Shown here in pieces: positions 23,860-34,900 of a stretch of DNA of 64,000 bases. The position numbers and the translations under genes are program-made. Source of the stretch: Eudorina sp. 2006-703-Eu-15 (taxonomy: Eukaryota > Chlorophyta > Chlorophyceae > Chlamydomonadales > Volvocaceae); contig BDSI01000024.1 of NCBI GenBank assembly GCA_003117195.1, positions 491,008 to 555,007 on the forward strand. The letters are read 5' to 3'. The notes under the pieces are model-generated. The model was not told where the DNA came from and did no database searches. It worked only from the letters and a program-made list of their open reading frames with translations. Numbering within the stretch: the stretch's first letter is position 1; every line of letters begins with the position of its first letter.

Positions 23860-23888
23860 CATAGTCCAACATACAGTATTGGACTATG
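23860..23888. repeat. Perfect 10-bp inverted repeat with 9-nt loop
   Basis: catagtccaa at 23860-23869 pairs with ttggactatg at 23879-23888. It lies in the AT-richer stretch upstream of the SLC35F gene and could be a protein-binding palindrome or a small hairpin. Confidence 0.8.
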
Positions 23889-24382
23889 CGACCTGCGTGC
23901 TATCTCTGCATTAATTGATTGCCCGTGCTTCACGAGCCAGTGTTCTCTAGGAGCCCGGTCTTTCACTCTAGTTCCAGCTTGTTCTTACAGTGAGCGGTTG
24001 GCGCTACTAAGGCTAACCGAAAATAGCTCGGGGCCCAACTGCTGAATCCTCTATGGTGTAGAGTTTTGTAGTATGTCGCTGATAAATGACACAGCTCGGG
24101 TTTTGTAGTGCGGCTTTGCATAATGCTGAAGAAAAGCAAGCCCATTGAGGCAGCATCGCGAACTGATTGAACAAGTCAGGGAATACTTGCATGAAGAGTG
24201 TGAGTGCGACCACATACGCGTCTTGGCCTTCTCGACTCAGGCCTGCAGCTGTCGTTTACAGCCGTCGCCGGAACCTACGACCGAAACCAAACCTCGGCTG
24301 TGGCCAATCCACCACGGGGAAACTACTATCCGAATCGCTGGAGTCGGCGGGGTGCCGCGAGCGCGCCGCCGTCTTCAGCGTC

Positions 24383-27300
24383 ATGGCGTTCGGCATCGAC
24401 AAGCGCAGTCCGCCGGAGAGGCGCCACCCATGGGACACCCCGCTTGTTCGGGCTCTTCTGCTAGCCCAGGGCCTGTCTCTGCTGCTGTGCGTCATGGGTG
24501 AGAGTGGCGGGGTTTGGGGTTTGGGTTGTCGGCGCGGGCAGTCGTCCGGGGGGCCAAAGGGGGGGGGGGACCGGGGCGGTCGGGGGTTTCACGTGACGTG
24601 TACTCGCACGACCCTGTGTCACGACCCTGTGTCACGACCCTGTGTCACGACCCTGTGCCACGAACCTGTGTCACGACAGTGTTTACGCTTCCTGATGCCC
24701 CTGGGTAGTTTGAATTCGTTTGAATTCGTTGCGGCGCGCCGTCGCGGGGACGGTCCCTAACTGCCCTCGGAGGGTGGCCACCCATAGCTTGCCCTACGGT
24801 AACCTCCCATCAAAGTGACCCTAGGGGTCCTCTGTAACCCAGGGGACCTATGCAACAAAACCAACTTGTCCCTGCTCCCCCTCCCCTCCCCACGCCTGCT
24901 GTATGTGCGCCGTCGCCCTCAGGCACCACCTCCGGCCTTCTCGCAGCGCACGGCGTCAACATGCCCACCACGCAGGCTTTCTTCAACTACCTGCTGTTGG
25001 GCCTTACCTGCGGTGCCTTCCACTTGTACAAGCGCGGTGAGGGGGTGGGTGGGTGGAAGAGTGGAGTGCCGCCTCCTACGTCGGGTCCGTTTAGAGCGTC
25101 ACGACATGGTGGGCACACCACTCTCATGTGCACCCGGTGGCCTCTCGGAGGGCGGCGGGGCCACACGAGCAGGGCATGCGACCCGACCTGTTGCCAACCG
25201 ACGGGAGGGAAGGGGGCGGGAGTCCTGCACCGCAGGTCAGTCAGTGCGCCCGATGCCGCCCCTGTGTGCGGCGCTTCCCGCTACCGGGACCCAAGAGAAG
25301 CCCCCGGGACTTCATAAGAAGCCCCCGGGACTTCATAAGAAGCTCCGGGACTTCATAAGAAACTCCGGGACTTCATAAGAAACTCCGGGACTTCATAAGA
25401 AACTCCGGGACTTCATAAGAAACTCCGGGACTTCATAAGAAACTCCGGGGCTTCATAAGAAACTCCGGGACTTGGAGAAACGCCGGGACTGAAAAGAAAC
25501 TCGGGGACACTCAAGGGAGAGTCCGGGCTTAGCGAGAGCTGCCCGTCCGCACCCCTTTCGGGCCTAAGACACACGACGCGCCGCCGGACCCCATCAGGCC
25601 GCGCCAGCCCCACCCCACCCCACCCCACCCCACCCCATCCCACCCCACCTCGCACCTCACCCCACCTCGCACCTCACCCTTTCGAGGGCCGCCTCGCAAC
25701 GGCCGACCCGATGACCGAATTGCGGCGCAGGGCACCCGACCCGCTGCGGCCCTGTTGTGACCCTCCGAGAAGCGAAAAGCACCTCCTACCTGCAAACGCT
25801 GCAAGCCGATGTGATGTGTCCACCGACCTCGAGGATCACTCCCGGACTGCCACACTGTCCCCGCCCGCCTGCTCACTGCGCTCCCCACACATCCCCCGAC
25901 TGCCCCTCGCTCCTGGGCCTCGGCTCCTCCTGGGTTGTCGACCGCCCACCGTCGCCCCAGGTCCCAAGCTCAGCAACCCCTGGTACCTCTATCTGCTGCT
26001 GGCGGTGATGGACGTGGAGGCCAACTTCCTGGTCACCAAGGTGGGGTCGCTGGGGGCTGGGGACTGGGCAGGGTTAGAGGGTTTGCTTAGGGAACCACCA
26101 GCTTCCTGGACTGCTTGGGGGGAGGTTTGTGTTCGGCAAAGCCGGGGGCTGCCGGCGCAGCTGGGCTCTGCTGAGATTTGTCACCGGCGGCGTCGTCGAA
26201 CCCACCTGTGGTCACAGCCAGCGGGGTCGCAGCTGTAGACTGACCCAACCCGACCCAACCCGGCCCGACCCGACCGTAACCACACGCCGTGTCGCGGCCT
26301 CTCTGCGATCAAGCCGCCCCCAGCCCGGCCGCTGCGGCGCTGCCCCACTGCACGTCGCTGCCTGCCATCCGGGCCGGCCGTTCCTTCAGCTCGCTGACCT
26401 CCCTCCCTCTCCCCTCGCGCCGCCCCTCTGCCCCTCCTTTTCCCCCCGCGCCGCCCTTCCGTCTCCCGCCGGCCCCCCGTCGGCCCCCCCTCCCCGCGGC
26501 CCCCACCCCAACCCCCCAGGCCTACCAGTACACCTCCGTCACCTCAGTGACGCTGCTGGACTGCTTCACCATCCCTTCCGTCATGGCGCTTTCGGCCCTC
26601 TTCCTGAGGGCCCGCTTCCTGCCGTGGCACTACGGGGGGGCGCTGCTGTGCATCTTCGGCCTGGGGCTGCTGGTGGTCACGGACGGCGCCTCCACAACGG
26701 GCGGCCCGGACCCGGTGCTCGGAGACGCGTTGGTGCTGATGGTGGGTGGGTTTTAGCATTGGTGGGTTTTAGCATTGGTGGGTTTTAGCATGGGTGGGTT
26801 TTAGGATTGGTGGATTTTGGTGTCGGGTGGATTTTAAGGTTGGGGTACATGTCTGCACGTGTGCGCAATTGCGCATGTGTTGCGAGGAAGACCGCGCTCG
26901 ACCCAAAATTCGTTTTGTGTTTAGAGAAGAGACCCGCCGGTGTGGGTGTCAGGGGCTGCCACATCCGGGGATGCGAACGCCATGGGTGCCCGGTTCCGGT
27001 TCCGGTTCCGTTACGCTGGTGGCCCCAACCCGTGCGCCCGTCCGCCCGTCCGCCCGCCCGCCCGCCCCAGGGGTCGGTGCTGTACGCCTGCAGCAACGTG
27101 GCCCAGGAGCGGCTGCTGCTCGGCGCCACACCGGTTTCGGAGCTGCTGGCGTCCGTGGGGACGTTCGGCGCGATCATCGGCGGCGTGCAGGTGCGGCTGG
27201 CAACCCGGCATGCCCGCTAGCTTCAGACACACACACATATGTAAATACACGCCCGGTAAAGCACGGCAGAGTACGGTAAAGCACGGCAGAGTACGACAAA

Positions 27301-29000
27301 GTACACAAAGTACGGCAGAGTCCTTTGTTGATTGTCTGCCGGTCCGGCACCGGTCGGTACCTGGGGTGAGAGGAGCCCCTCAGTCCCTGCGTCCCAGGGC
27401 AACGGGGAAGACCCAAGAAACCCATAATCGCCAGGGAGGACGCACGCATCTGCCGTCATGGTGAAGTATGTACGTACGGTAGCACGTGGTCCGGCTTGGC
27501 AGCGCCCATGGGCGGGTTCGTTGTTATCGGTGCCTGGTTCGCGGCCGGCCGGTGGTCTTTTGCGGTGGTCATCATGCATCGCGCGACGCATCAAGACTGC
27601 TTCTGTCACACAAAACACGGTACAACGAGATGTATGATACATGTACGTCATGCTGTACATATCTAGCGCATCGAACGTGTGGCCAATCCTATTCATTGCC
27701 GCGCTTGTTTTCAAACCCGTGCCCCCAATCTGCCTGCCGTCCCCCCCCAACCCGCCCCGACCCGCCGCTCCCCGCCCCGACCGGCCGCTCCCCGCCCCGA
27801 CCGGCCGCTCCCCGCCCCGACCGGCCGCTCCCCGCCCCGACCCGCCCCGACCCGCCCCGACCGGCCGCTCCCCGCCCCGACCGGCCGCTCCCCGCCCCGA
27901 CCCGCCCCGACCCGCCCCGACCGGCCGCTCCCCGCCCCGACCGGCCGCTCCCCGCCCCGACCGGCCGCTCCCCGCCCCGACCGGGGCCGCCGCCTCCTAC
28001 CTCTCAGGCGGCCCTGTTAGAGCGCGGCGCCTGGCTGACAGCCGACTGGAGCGACCCATGGGCCGTGGCGCTGCCGCTGGCGGGCTTCTCCCTCGCCCTC
28101 TACTCGTTCGCGCTGCTGCTGCCGCTGGTGCTGGTGTGGAGCGGCGCCACGGTGCTCAACCTCTCCCTGCTCACCAGCGACGTGTGGGCGGCGGGCGCGC
28201 GCGTCGTCTTCTTCGGCGGCTTCGGCGGCACCGCAGGCTGGTTCGTGGTGTCGCTGGTGTGCGAGGCGGCGGGTCTCGTACTGTACGGCCGCGCAGGACA
28301 GACGCACCCCCACCCCGCGGGCCCCGGGATGGGATCAGCGGCGGCGGCGGCGGCGCCCCGGACAGCTGGCGTCACCGCGGCCGGCGGTGGCGGCGGCGGC
28401 GGCGGCGGCGTGCTGCCGTACCAACGGATCTCGTCGATGGGGGACGAGGGCGAGGGCGAGGGCGATCTAACGGATGTTGAGCACGGGCGCCGCTTTCTTG
28501 ACACTACAGCGGCGGCGGCGGTGGGCACAAGCGCGGGGACGGCACCAGGTGTCGGGGCTGGGGCGGGGGCTCGTTTGGGCCGCGAGGCGCGCTGTGGGGA
28601 CGGCAGCAGGGCGCGGCCCGCGGGGCCGGGGGACGACGACGACGATCCGGTGGCGGCGCGGGGCAACGCGGAGGGTGGTGCGGCGGGGAGGGCGGCGGGG
28701 GGCATCCTGGGGACGCTTCTCGGGGGGCCCGCCGGCGGGGGACGGGTGTACGGCGTCGAGGCCAGTGCCGAGGAGAGCCGGCGGCTCGTGGACGGTGGCG
28801 GCAGGGGGGAGCTGCGATTGTCGTCGTCGTCGTCGTCGTCGCCGTCCGGTCCAGGGGTGTCAGGAGAGGGCAAGCGGGACGCGGGCGGTCCAGGGGGCCG
28901 GTGCTGTTCGGCGGATGATGAGGCGGCGGGGAGCTCCAGGGAGGGGTTGGTGGTGGGCCGGAAGGGCCAGGGGGACGAGCCGCAGGACGCTGACGCCTAG
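24383..29000 (+). CDS. SLC35F/DUF914-type membrane transporter
   Basis: Member of the drug/metabolite transporter superfamily (solute carrier 35, F group); its substrate is not settled in plants. Exons 24383-24497, 24923-25036, 25961-26040, 26520-26741, 27071-27190 and 28008-29000 join in frame, giving 547 residues. Recognisable family blocks are the first helix (VRALLLAQGLSLLLCVMG), the second-helix region with FFNYLLLGL, LLLAVMDVEANFLVTK, YQYTSVTSVTLLDCFTIPSV, VLYACSNVAQE, and NLSLLTSDVWA near the end of the transmembrane core. About ten helices are expected. After the last helix there is an unusual tail of about 230 residues, rich in Gly, Ala, Asp/Glu and Ser, not seen in the Arabidopsis proteins. 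The ATG at 24383 has a good context (cgtcATGg). An in-frame ATG at 24191 would add 64 residues that look like 5' UTR. Introns carry three different minisatellites. Confidence 0.92.
24607..24677 (+). repeat. 13-bp minisatellite in transporter intron 1
   Basis: Five copies of cacgaccctgtgt (the last with one change) and a partial sixth, about 110 bp after the 5' splice site. Confidence 0.9.
25297..25480 (+). repeat. 20-bp minisatellite in transporter intron 2
   Basis: About nine copies of a 20-bp unit (cttcataagaaactccggga), with slightly longer early units. It is followed by a C-rich ccccacccca tract near 25611-25650. Confidence 0.9.
27749..27985 (+). repeat. Pyrimidine-rich minisatellite just upstream of the last transporter exon
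   Basis: Alternating 20-bp (ccggccgctccccgccccga) and 10-bp (cccgccccga) units run for about 235 bp and end 22 bp before the 3' splice site at 28007. The array therefore sits where the polypyrimidine tract and branch point should be. Confidence 0.9.
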
Positions 29001-29195
29001 CCCCATGGAGTCTGTCGCTGCGGTGAGTGAAGTGACGCTGGTTGGCTGCGGGCGAGAGGCAGGGGAGGGGAGCTTGGGGAGCTGGGTGGCGTGGGGCGCT
29101 TGATTGGCTGCCCGGTGCCGCCGGCCGGGGTGGGGATATATATCCGGTCATCAGCCCACTGGCGGCGAACACGTGCTGAACTGATGATGCGCTCC

Positions 29196-29240
29196 TGGTG
29201 GTGGTGGTGGTGGTGGTGGTGGTGGTGGTGGTGGTGGTGG
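29196..29240 (+). repeat. (TGG)n microsatellite
   Basis: Fifteen uninterrupted TGG triplets downstream of the transporter stop codon. Confidence 0.9.
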
Positions 29241-29309
29241 ATTATTGCGGATTGCTGCCTGCAGTGCGCCCTTCAAGCGGGCATTCCTGTGTGCGTGTGT
29301 GTCCGCAGG

Positions 29310-29402
29310 CGAGGCAGGGCAGGGGTGCGTGACAGGCAAGGGGCGCAGCTTAGCCCGGGGGATGCCCCCGTGCCACCAGACCGCGCCGGCCCCCACCCCA
29401 TA
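29310..29402 (+). repeat. Dispersed short repeat, copy 3
   Basis: Reads GGCAGGGGTGCGTGACAGGC, AAGGGGCGCAGCTTAGCCCG, then a short GC hairpin (ggatgcccccg). It aligns with the minus strand of 6200-6292 across its whole length. Confidence 0.6.
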
Positions 29403-29649
29403 GAGGATAGAGCAAGTAAAAGGATACCTAGTGAGGCTGAGGACGAATGATGAGTTGTGGTCGTCGGCACATGTGGACGCCAGGCTGTCAGAGGTTGGCT
29501 GAGCTGATGTGTGTGTGGGCCTAGCACTGGCCAAGGGCTGCTGACCCAGCCCTAACGGAAAGACCTCCGAAGCACTCCTCCCTTTGCGGGGGACAGGAGT
29601 GTGTGTTTGCGGGATGAGGACTGGTACATTTCCGATGCATATGTGTGTT

Positions 29650-29722
29650 CGCAGTCAGGCAGGCAGGCAGGGCAATGCAGGAGTGCATGACATGCAAGGG
29701 GCATAGCTGAGCCGTGAGAAAC
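29650..29722 (+). repeat. Dispersed short repeat, copy 4
   Basis: Shares GGCAGGCAGG...GAGTGCATGACATGCAAGG and GGCATAGCTGAGCCGTGAG with copies 1 and 3, then diverges. Confidence 0.55.
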
Positions 29723-31968
29723 TGTGGGTGTGCGTGTGCGCGTGTGTTATTTAAACAGGCGGAACAGGAGTGCGTGCTAAGCGAGGGTGTGTGTGCGTGT
29801 GTGTGTGCGCACATGCCGTCACCCATATGCTCGCCGGCACCCTACCCGCCCCTGATGTGTATTTTATGGCCCCGCCGCCGTGCTTATGTGCTTGTTCTCG
29901 GAGGCGCGAACGAGGTCGCATTCGAAATCGCATTCGAAGTCTGAGCCGCGAAGTCGCATTCGTAGTCGCAATGTCGCATTTGCAAACTGGAGGCGTGAAG
30001 TCGATTGCAACCAACTCTAATGTGTACGGGTAGTAGTGTTGTTGGACCTATCTGTGCCCCGCCCGGGCGGGCGGCGGCGAAGGGACACCCCCCCTTTCGC
30101 GGCGGCGGCCCCACCTGCGGCGGCGCGAGCCCGAGTCCAAAACCCCCGAGCGAGGGCGTTTGATGACTAAGGTCCGCTGCCCGCACCGGCAGCACCGACG
30201 CGTACAACGCGTGATGATAAGGCGCCGGCTAGGTGCGCATTGTCGGCGCACCTACGTCGCATGTCGGCGGGCGGAGAGGTTCCGTCCCGGGTGGCAGCCC
30301 CTCGTTCCCGTGTGTTATGGCTCGTACACCGCTGGAGGTTGTCCGCCGGCCGGCCAGGCTGCAGATTCCCTCGCTAGGCGCAGGCGGTGGACCAGGAGTA
30401 AGCGAGCGACATGATCGGCACCCAGCTGCAGGGCCCGACGGATTCCCTCGGGCGGGTTGAATTTGGGCGCCATCAGGCATGCATGTATGCATCATGGCTT
30501 CATGGGCAAGTGGCCCAGATACGGTAGAGCTGAGCCTACGATGCATGCATTGCCGCTTGCGTGTGGTGCTCGTCGTCAATCATCATCGTGGCGGCGGCCT
30601 TGTGGTCTGTCTCTACGGTAGCTGCCTGCGCGTGTCGCCAAGCCGCTGGATGCTGGATGCTCCGTCATGATTCATGGGGGCCAAGCAGGCCCGGGGGATC
30701 TAATCCCTGAAGGCCCCCGCAGCGTTTAGTGATTACTAACTCTGGTACCGTCATAACGAACACAAGGCATGGACGTGGGTGCGTGGGAATCCAGGCTTCC
30801 AGCAATGGCTGCGCCCCCGCAAATGCGCACTCTGCAAACAAGAGCACGGGCTGCAGTGCCGTGGGGCTCCAGGCCCGAACTACCGTGTGTACGGTAGCCC
30901 CAAGCACCGCGCATTGGCGGCTGAGCCGCTGCCTACGACCCTATCAACGCTCGCTGTCAAGCAAAGTGCAGGACGGGCTCAGAATACATTGACGATATAG
31001 CGGTGAGCTCAAAACGTTGCACACCGCCGACGAGAAAGGCTCGACGACGGCGTCGGGGACTAACGTATGAGCAGTGGTGGCAGGCGGCCCGCACGACACC
31101 CTTAACAACAAGCAGAAGCCGGTCCCATCCAAGCGACATCTTCATGATGACGCGTCCGCCTGCACCTCACACTCGCACTCGCAGGCCCGCCCCTGCAGCG
31201 CAGACCCTCAGCCACTGACGCAAGTCCCCAACGCGGCAGGGCGACGAGCCGCGGGACGTGCGGGCAATAATCACACGCCATCGCCGACCACCCTCCGTCA
31301 CCAACTGCCACCACCTGCCCACAACAGCCATAAAATTGATGATCCAGAAGCACGCTAGCATATATACGGTAACCTCTCCCGCACACCACGCGCACACGCC
31401 GCTCACCAGGTGAGAGCCTCACGTCCTCGCTAGCTAGCTCACACCGCTCTCTGCCATGAAGTCTCGGTACAGGGAACCAACAGGCGTCATCTCATCGACC
31501 GCCAGCCTACCGTACCAGCCAGGCCGGACGTCACGGCCCGAAAAACCCGCGCGTGTTTCGCTCCAGCCACTCCGGAGTATCCGCAGCCTTAAAACGCTGG
31601 AACTGGGGCCACATCCGGGCCGCGCAAGTGGCAGCCCAGACTACATAAACTTGCTGGTCCCAAGCCCCAGGTGCAAAGGGCCGCTGCTAGGTGGGCCTCC
31701 TGCCAGTGCCTCTCCTCACGTCATGTATCAAGTCGATGACAACCGCAAAACCAACCTACCTCGCCCTTGCCTGCTGGGAAGCGAACCCCACAAGTCTTGC
31801 CCTCTGCACGCACGGCCCCCAAAGGTGGTTCAGATCCGCCCACGCGCCGCACTTGCAGGCGGAGCAAACTCCTCCACGCAGACACACACATGCTCGTCAC
31901 ACCCGCGGGTGCCGAAGTCCCTCGCCCTCTGTCACTCCACCCTACCGGGGCATCGCGGCCCCCCGCCC

Positions 31969-34900
31969 TCACCACACCAAGCCCTGCATCCACGCCGCGG
32001 CTGACCCAGCCGCGACCGCAGCAACCGCATTCGTGAGGACGGCACCGCTTGCGGCCTCCGCCGCCGCCGCCCACCCTTCCGCCCGCGAACCCCCCCTTGG
32101 ACCGCTCGCGTCTCCGCGGCCGCGCCCGTCGCCCTCCCCGCCCGCCTGCAACTGCGTCAGCAGGTACCGCACCTCGTCCTCCAGGTTGGCACGTCCGTAC
32201 ACCCGCCGTACTTTCGTACCAAGCGCCCCGGCCTCCAGGCAGGCCGTGGCGGCCGTGATCCATCGCTCGCCGGGATGCAGCCGCCACGCCAGGCACGCGC
32301 GAGTCAGGGTCTTCACCGTGAGGAGCGAGATGCGGGACATCGGATGCCGCCCCGCAGGTGGTCCCACGGAGCCCGTTGCCTCCCCGAGCTGCAGGACACC
32401 GACAGAGCCAGCGCCGCCGTCGCGAGGAGGAGTGTCCTCCTCCGAGGAAGTCGCTGAGAAGGACGCGGCGGGGCTTCCAGCGGGGCTTCCGGCGGTGGCC
32501 GCGGCCGCGGCGTCGCTCTCGAGCTGGCGGCCCACCTCCGCCAGGACCGCCGGCAGCCAATCGGGTGGCCGGTCGACACCCAGCTTCACCAGCGCCCACA
32601 CCAGCATGCCCAGTTCCGCTTGCCGCGCCACAAGCTCCCGCGCTAGTTGTAGCAGCTGTAGCTGCAGCAGCAGCTGCTGCTGCTGTTGTTGTTTGCCCGG
32701 GCTGCTGCCAGCGCTTCCGCCGCCATCACCCGTGACGCCGTCCCAGACCTCGCCCTGGACCCCGGCCCCCGATGCGGGGTGCCCCGATGCGGTCGACTGG
32801 CGGACGACGGAGTCCGACCCATCACCGTCAGCAACATTATCAACACCATCAGCCCGCATATCCGTCGTTGCGCGCCATGTGGCGGGAGCGCCGTTTACCT
32901 GCAGCATCAAGTCCGCGTGCAGGCGGACCAGTCGGCCGACCGAATCCAGCGGCGCCTCCAGGCCCATGACAGCGCACGACCACAGGACGATCACGACGTG
33001 CTGCGGCTCAACACCCCCGCCAACCAAGCTGGGCCGAAGGGGAGGCGCAGCCGCTGCGGAGGCTGTCCGGGCAGCAGCAGCTGCTGCAGCAGCGGCCACG
33101 GCCGCCTCCGCCTCGCCGGCTGTGTAGGACAATGCAGCGGACAGCACGGCCTCCGAGGGCGGCCGCCCAAGACGCGCCCAGCCCTGCAGCAGCATCGCCA
33201 GCGTCCGCGCCGACATCGCGCCGAAACCGGGTGCCGCCGCCGCCGCGGCGGCGCCGCCGCCGCGTCCGGGCCCAGCAGCAGCGGCAGCAGCAGCAGCCCG
33301 GCAATACCGCAGCGCGGAGTCCGACGCCGCATCGGCGAGCGAGAGCCAGTACGGCGCCGGCGGCCGGTGAAGGACGTGCGACATCGACCACAGCAGCACC
33401 GCCAGGAGCTCCGGCGGCATCGCGCCCGGCGGCTGCGGCGGCTTCGCCGGCGTCAGCCGTGGCGTGCCGCCGTCCGCCGTGGCGACGCCCGCGGCCTGGG
33501 CTTGAGCCCGCGCCTCCAGCGCCGCCGCGCCTCGCTCCCACGCCGCCGCGCCGCCGCGGAGGTGCTCCGCTGAGACCGCAAATGCGCTGTTCAGCCACAG
33601 GCCGGGCGGGCGGAACCGCCAGCTGGCTAGCGACCACAGCAGCAGGCAGAGCCCCAGCGGCGGCATGTCGGGCAGCAGCCGCAGGGTCCGGGCGGCGAAG
33701 GCGCGCCGCCAGTCGCCGCGCGGGCGGTAGGACAGCCGAACCAACGACCAGGCCAGGACGCAGGCCGAGTGGGCCCCAAAGTACGGCAGTTCCTTGCGGC
33801 ACACCTGAGGGACGGAAAGGCAGGTTTCGAGGGGAGCAGGAGCAGGAGTGGGTGGCGTTCGCGCGCCTCAGCAGCATGGCCCCGGCCCCGACAGGCCGCA
33901 CGACGGGCCCGCAGCGGCAGGAGCTGCAGTGCATTGCGCAGGCACAGAGAACCCTCCTCGCATCGCAAACCCGCCGCTGCGCCCGTCGCTGCCAACGCTT
34001 CCGCAGCAGGAGCCAAGAGGCTCATCACCCATCCATAACCGGCAGCAGCAGCGGCGGGGCGGGGCGGGGCGGGGGGCGACGGAGTGTCAGGCGGATCCTC
34101 GGCCAGGGGACCGACACTCGGGATGGCCGTGCCTGGACGGTACCTGCACCCTTCCGACCTATTATTCTCTTTTCTGGGGGGTGCACGTTTCCAGGGTGCG
34201 TGCCTCCTCCTGCCATCCTCCAACCCACATCATGCTCAGGTTCCCACGGGAGCTCGTTTGCCCACGACCCACCTCCATGAACTGGTGCATCCAGCCGGGG
34301 GGTGGGCGGTACCGCAGCCTCGCAAACGCCCCCAACATCATGGCAAGCGCCTGCGGTCCGAACGGCCGGGCCTCCAGCAGCGACGCGGTCATATGCCGGG
34401 ACGTTGACTCCAAGAAAACCTGGGTGGAGCGGGTCAAGCACGCGACACGAGGGGCAAGCCACGGAGGGCGCAGGGATGACGCTTTAAGGACAAACACGTC
34501 ACGGATCGATCACGGATGTTTTGTACCCATGGGCAACACGCCGCGGCGTCAGGCGGCTATGCCGCGTGCCCCTACGGCTCTAGGGCCTACCTTGTCACCC
34601 ATTGTCTCTCACAGCACCTGCACACTGTGCGGGGTTCACTGCTTCGGACAGCGGCTGTTCACAGTCCAAGCGAATCTGCCTCCCCGTGCTGGCTCCCCAT
34701 GTGCTCGGCGCTCAGACTGCCCCACCCTCGTGGGGTTGGACCACCCTCGTGGCGACCCTCACGGCGACCCTCACGGCGACCCTCACGGCGACCCTCACGG
34801 CGACCCTCACGGCGACCCTCACGGCGACCCTCACGGCGACCCTCACGGCGACCCTCACGGCGACCCTCACGGCGACCCTCACGGCGACCCTCACGCGTGA

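Larger units (their letters stand above)
20810..24382. other. 3' UTR of the copper ATPase gene, spacer, and 5' region of the transporter gene
   Basis: No coding sequence is supported on either strand. Long open stretches such as 21413-22387 have no family resemblance and contain simple repeats. A TGTAA polyadenylation signal at 21820-21824 could end the ATPase transcript with a 3' UTR of about 1 kb. A (GT)n run is at 22091-22117. The stretch from about 23830 to 24200 becomes AT-richer and probably holds the promoter of the SLC35F gene. Confidence 0.4.
29001..31968. other. Spacer between convergent transporter and OPR genes
   Basis: No gene is supported. The two flanking genes converge, so this holds both 3' UTRs. 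It contains a (TGG)n run at 29196-29240, two copies of the dispersed repeat (29310-29402 and 29650-29722) and a possible decayed third near 29755-29790. It also has tg-rich stretches and a small hairpin with 7-bp arms (GGGGGCC at 30676-30682, GGCCCCC at 30712-30718). I found no clear TGTAA signal on either strand. Confidence 0.4.

Noticed and set aside
29650..29722. tRNA gene candidate (GGGGCATAGCTGAGC...)
   Set aside because: Only the acceptor and D-arm-like part is present. I see no anticodon arm, T arm with GTTCRA or matching 3' acceptor strand.
34742..34894. Periodic 12-bp array considered as a CRISPR-like array
   Set aside because: Units are directly adjacent with no spacers. It is an ordinary minisatellite in an intron of a nuclear gene.
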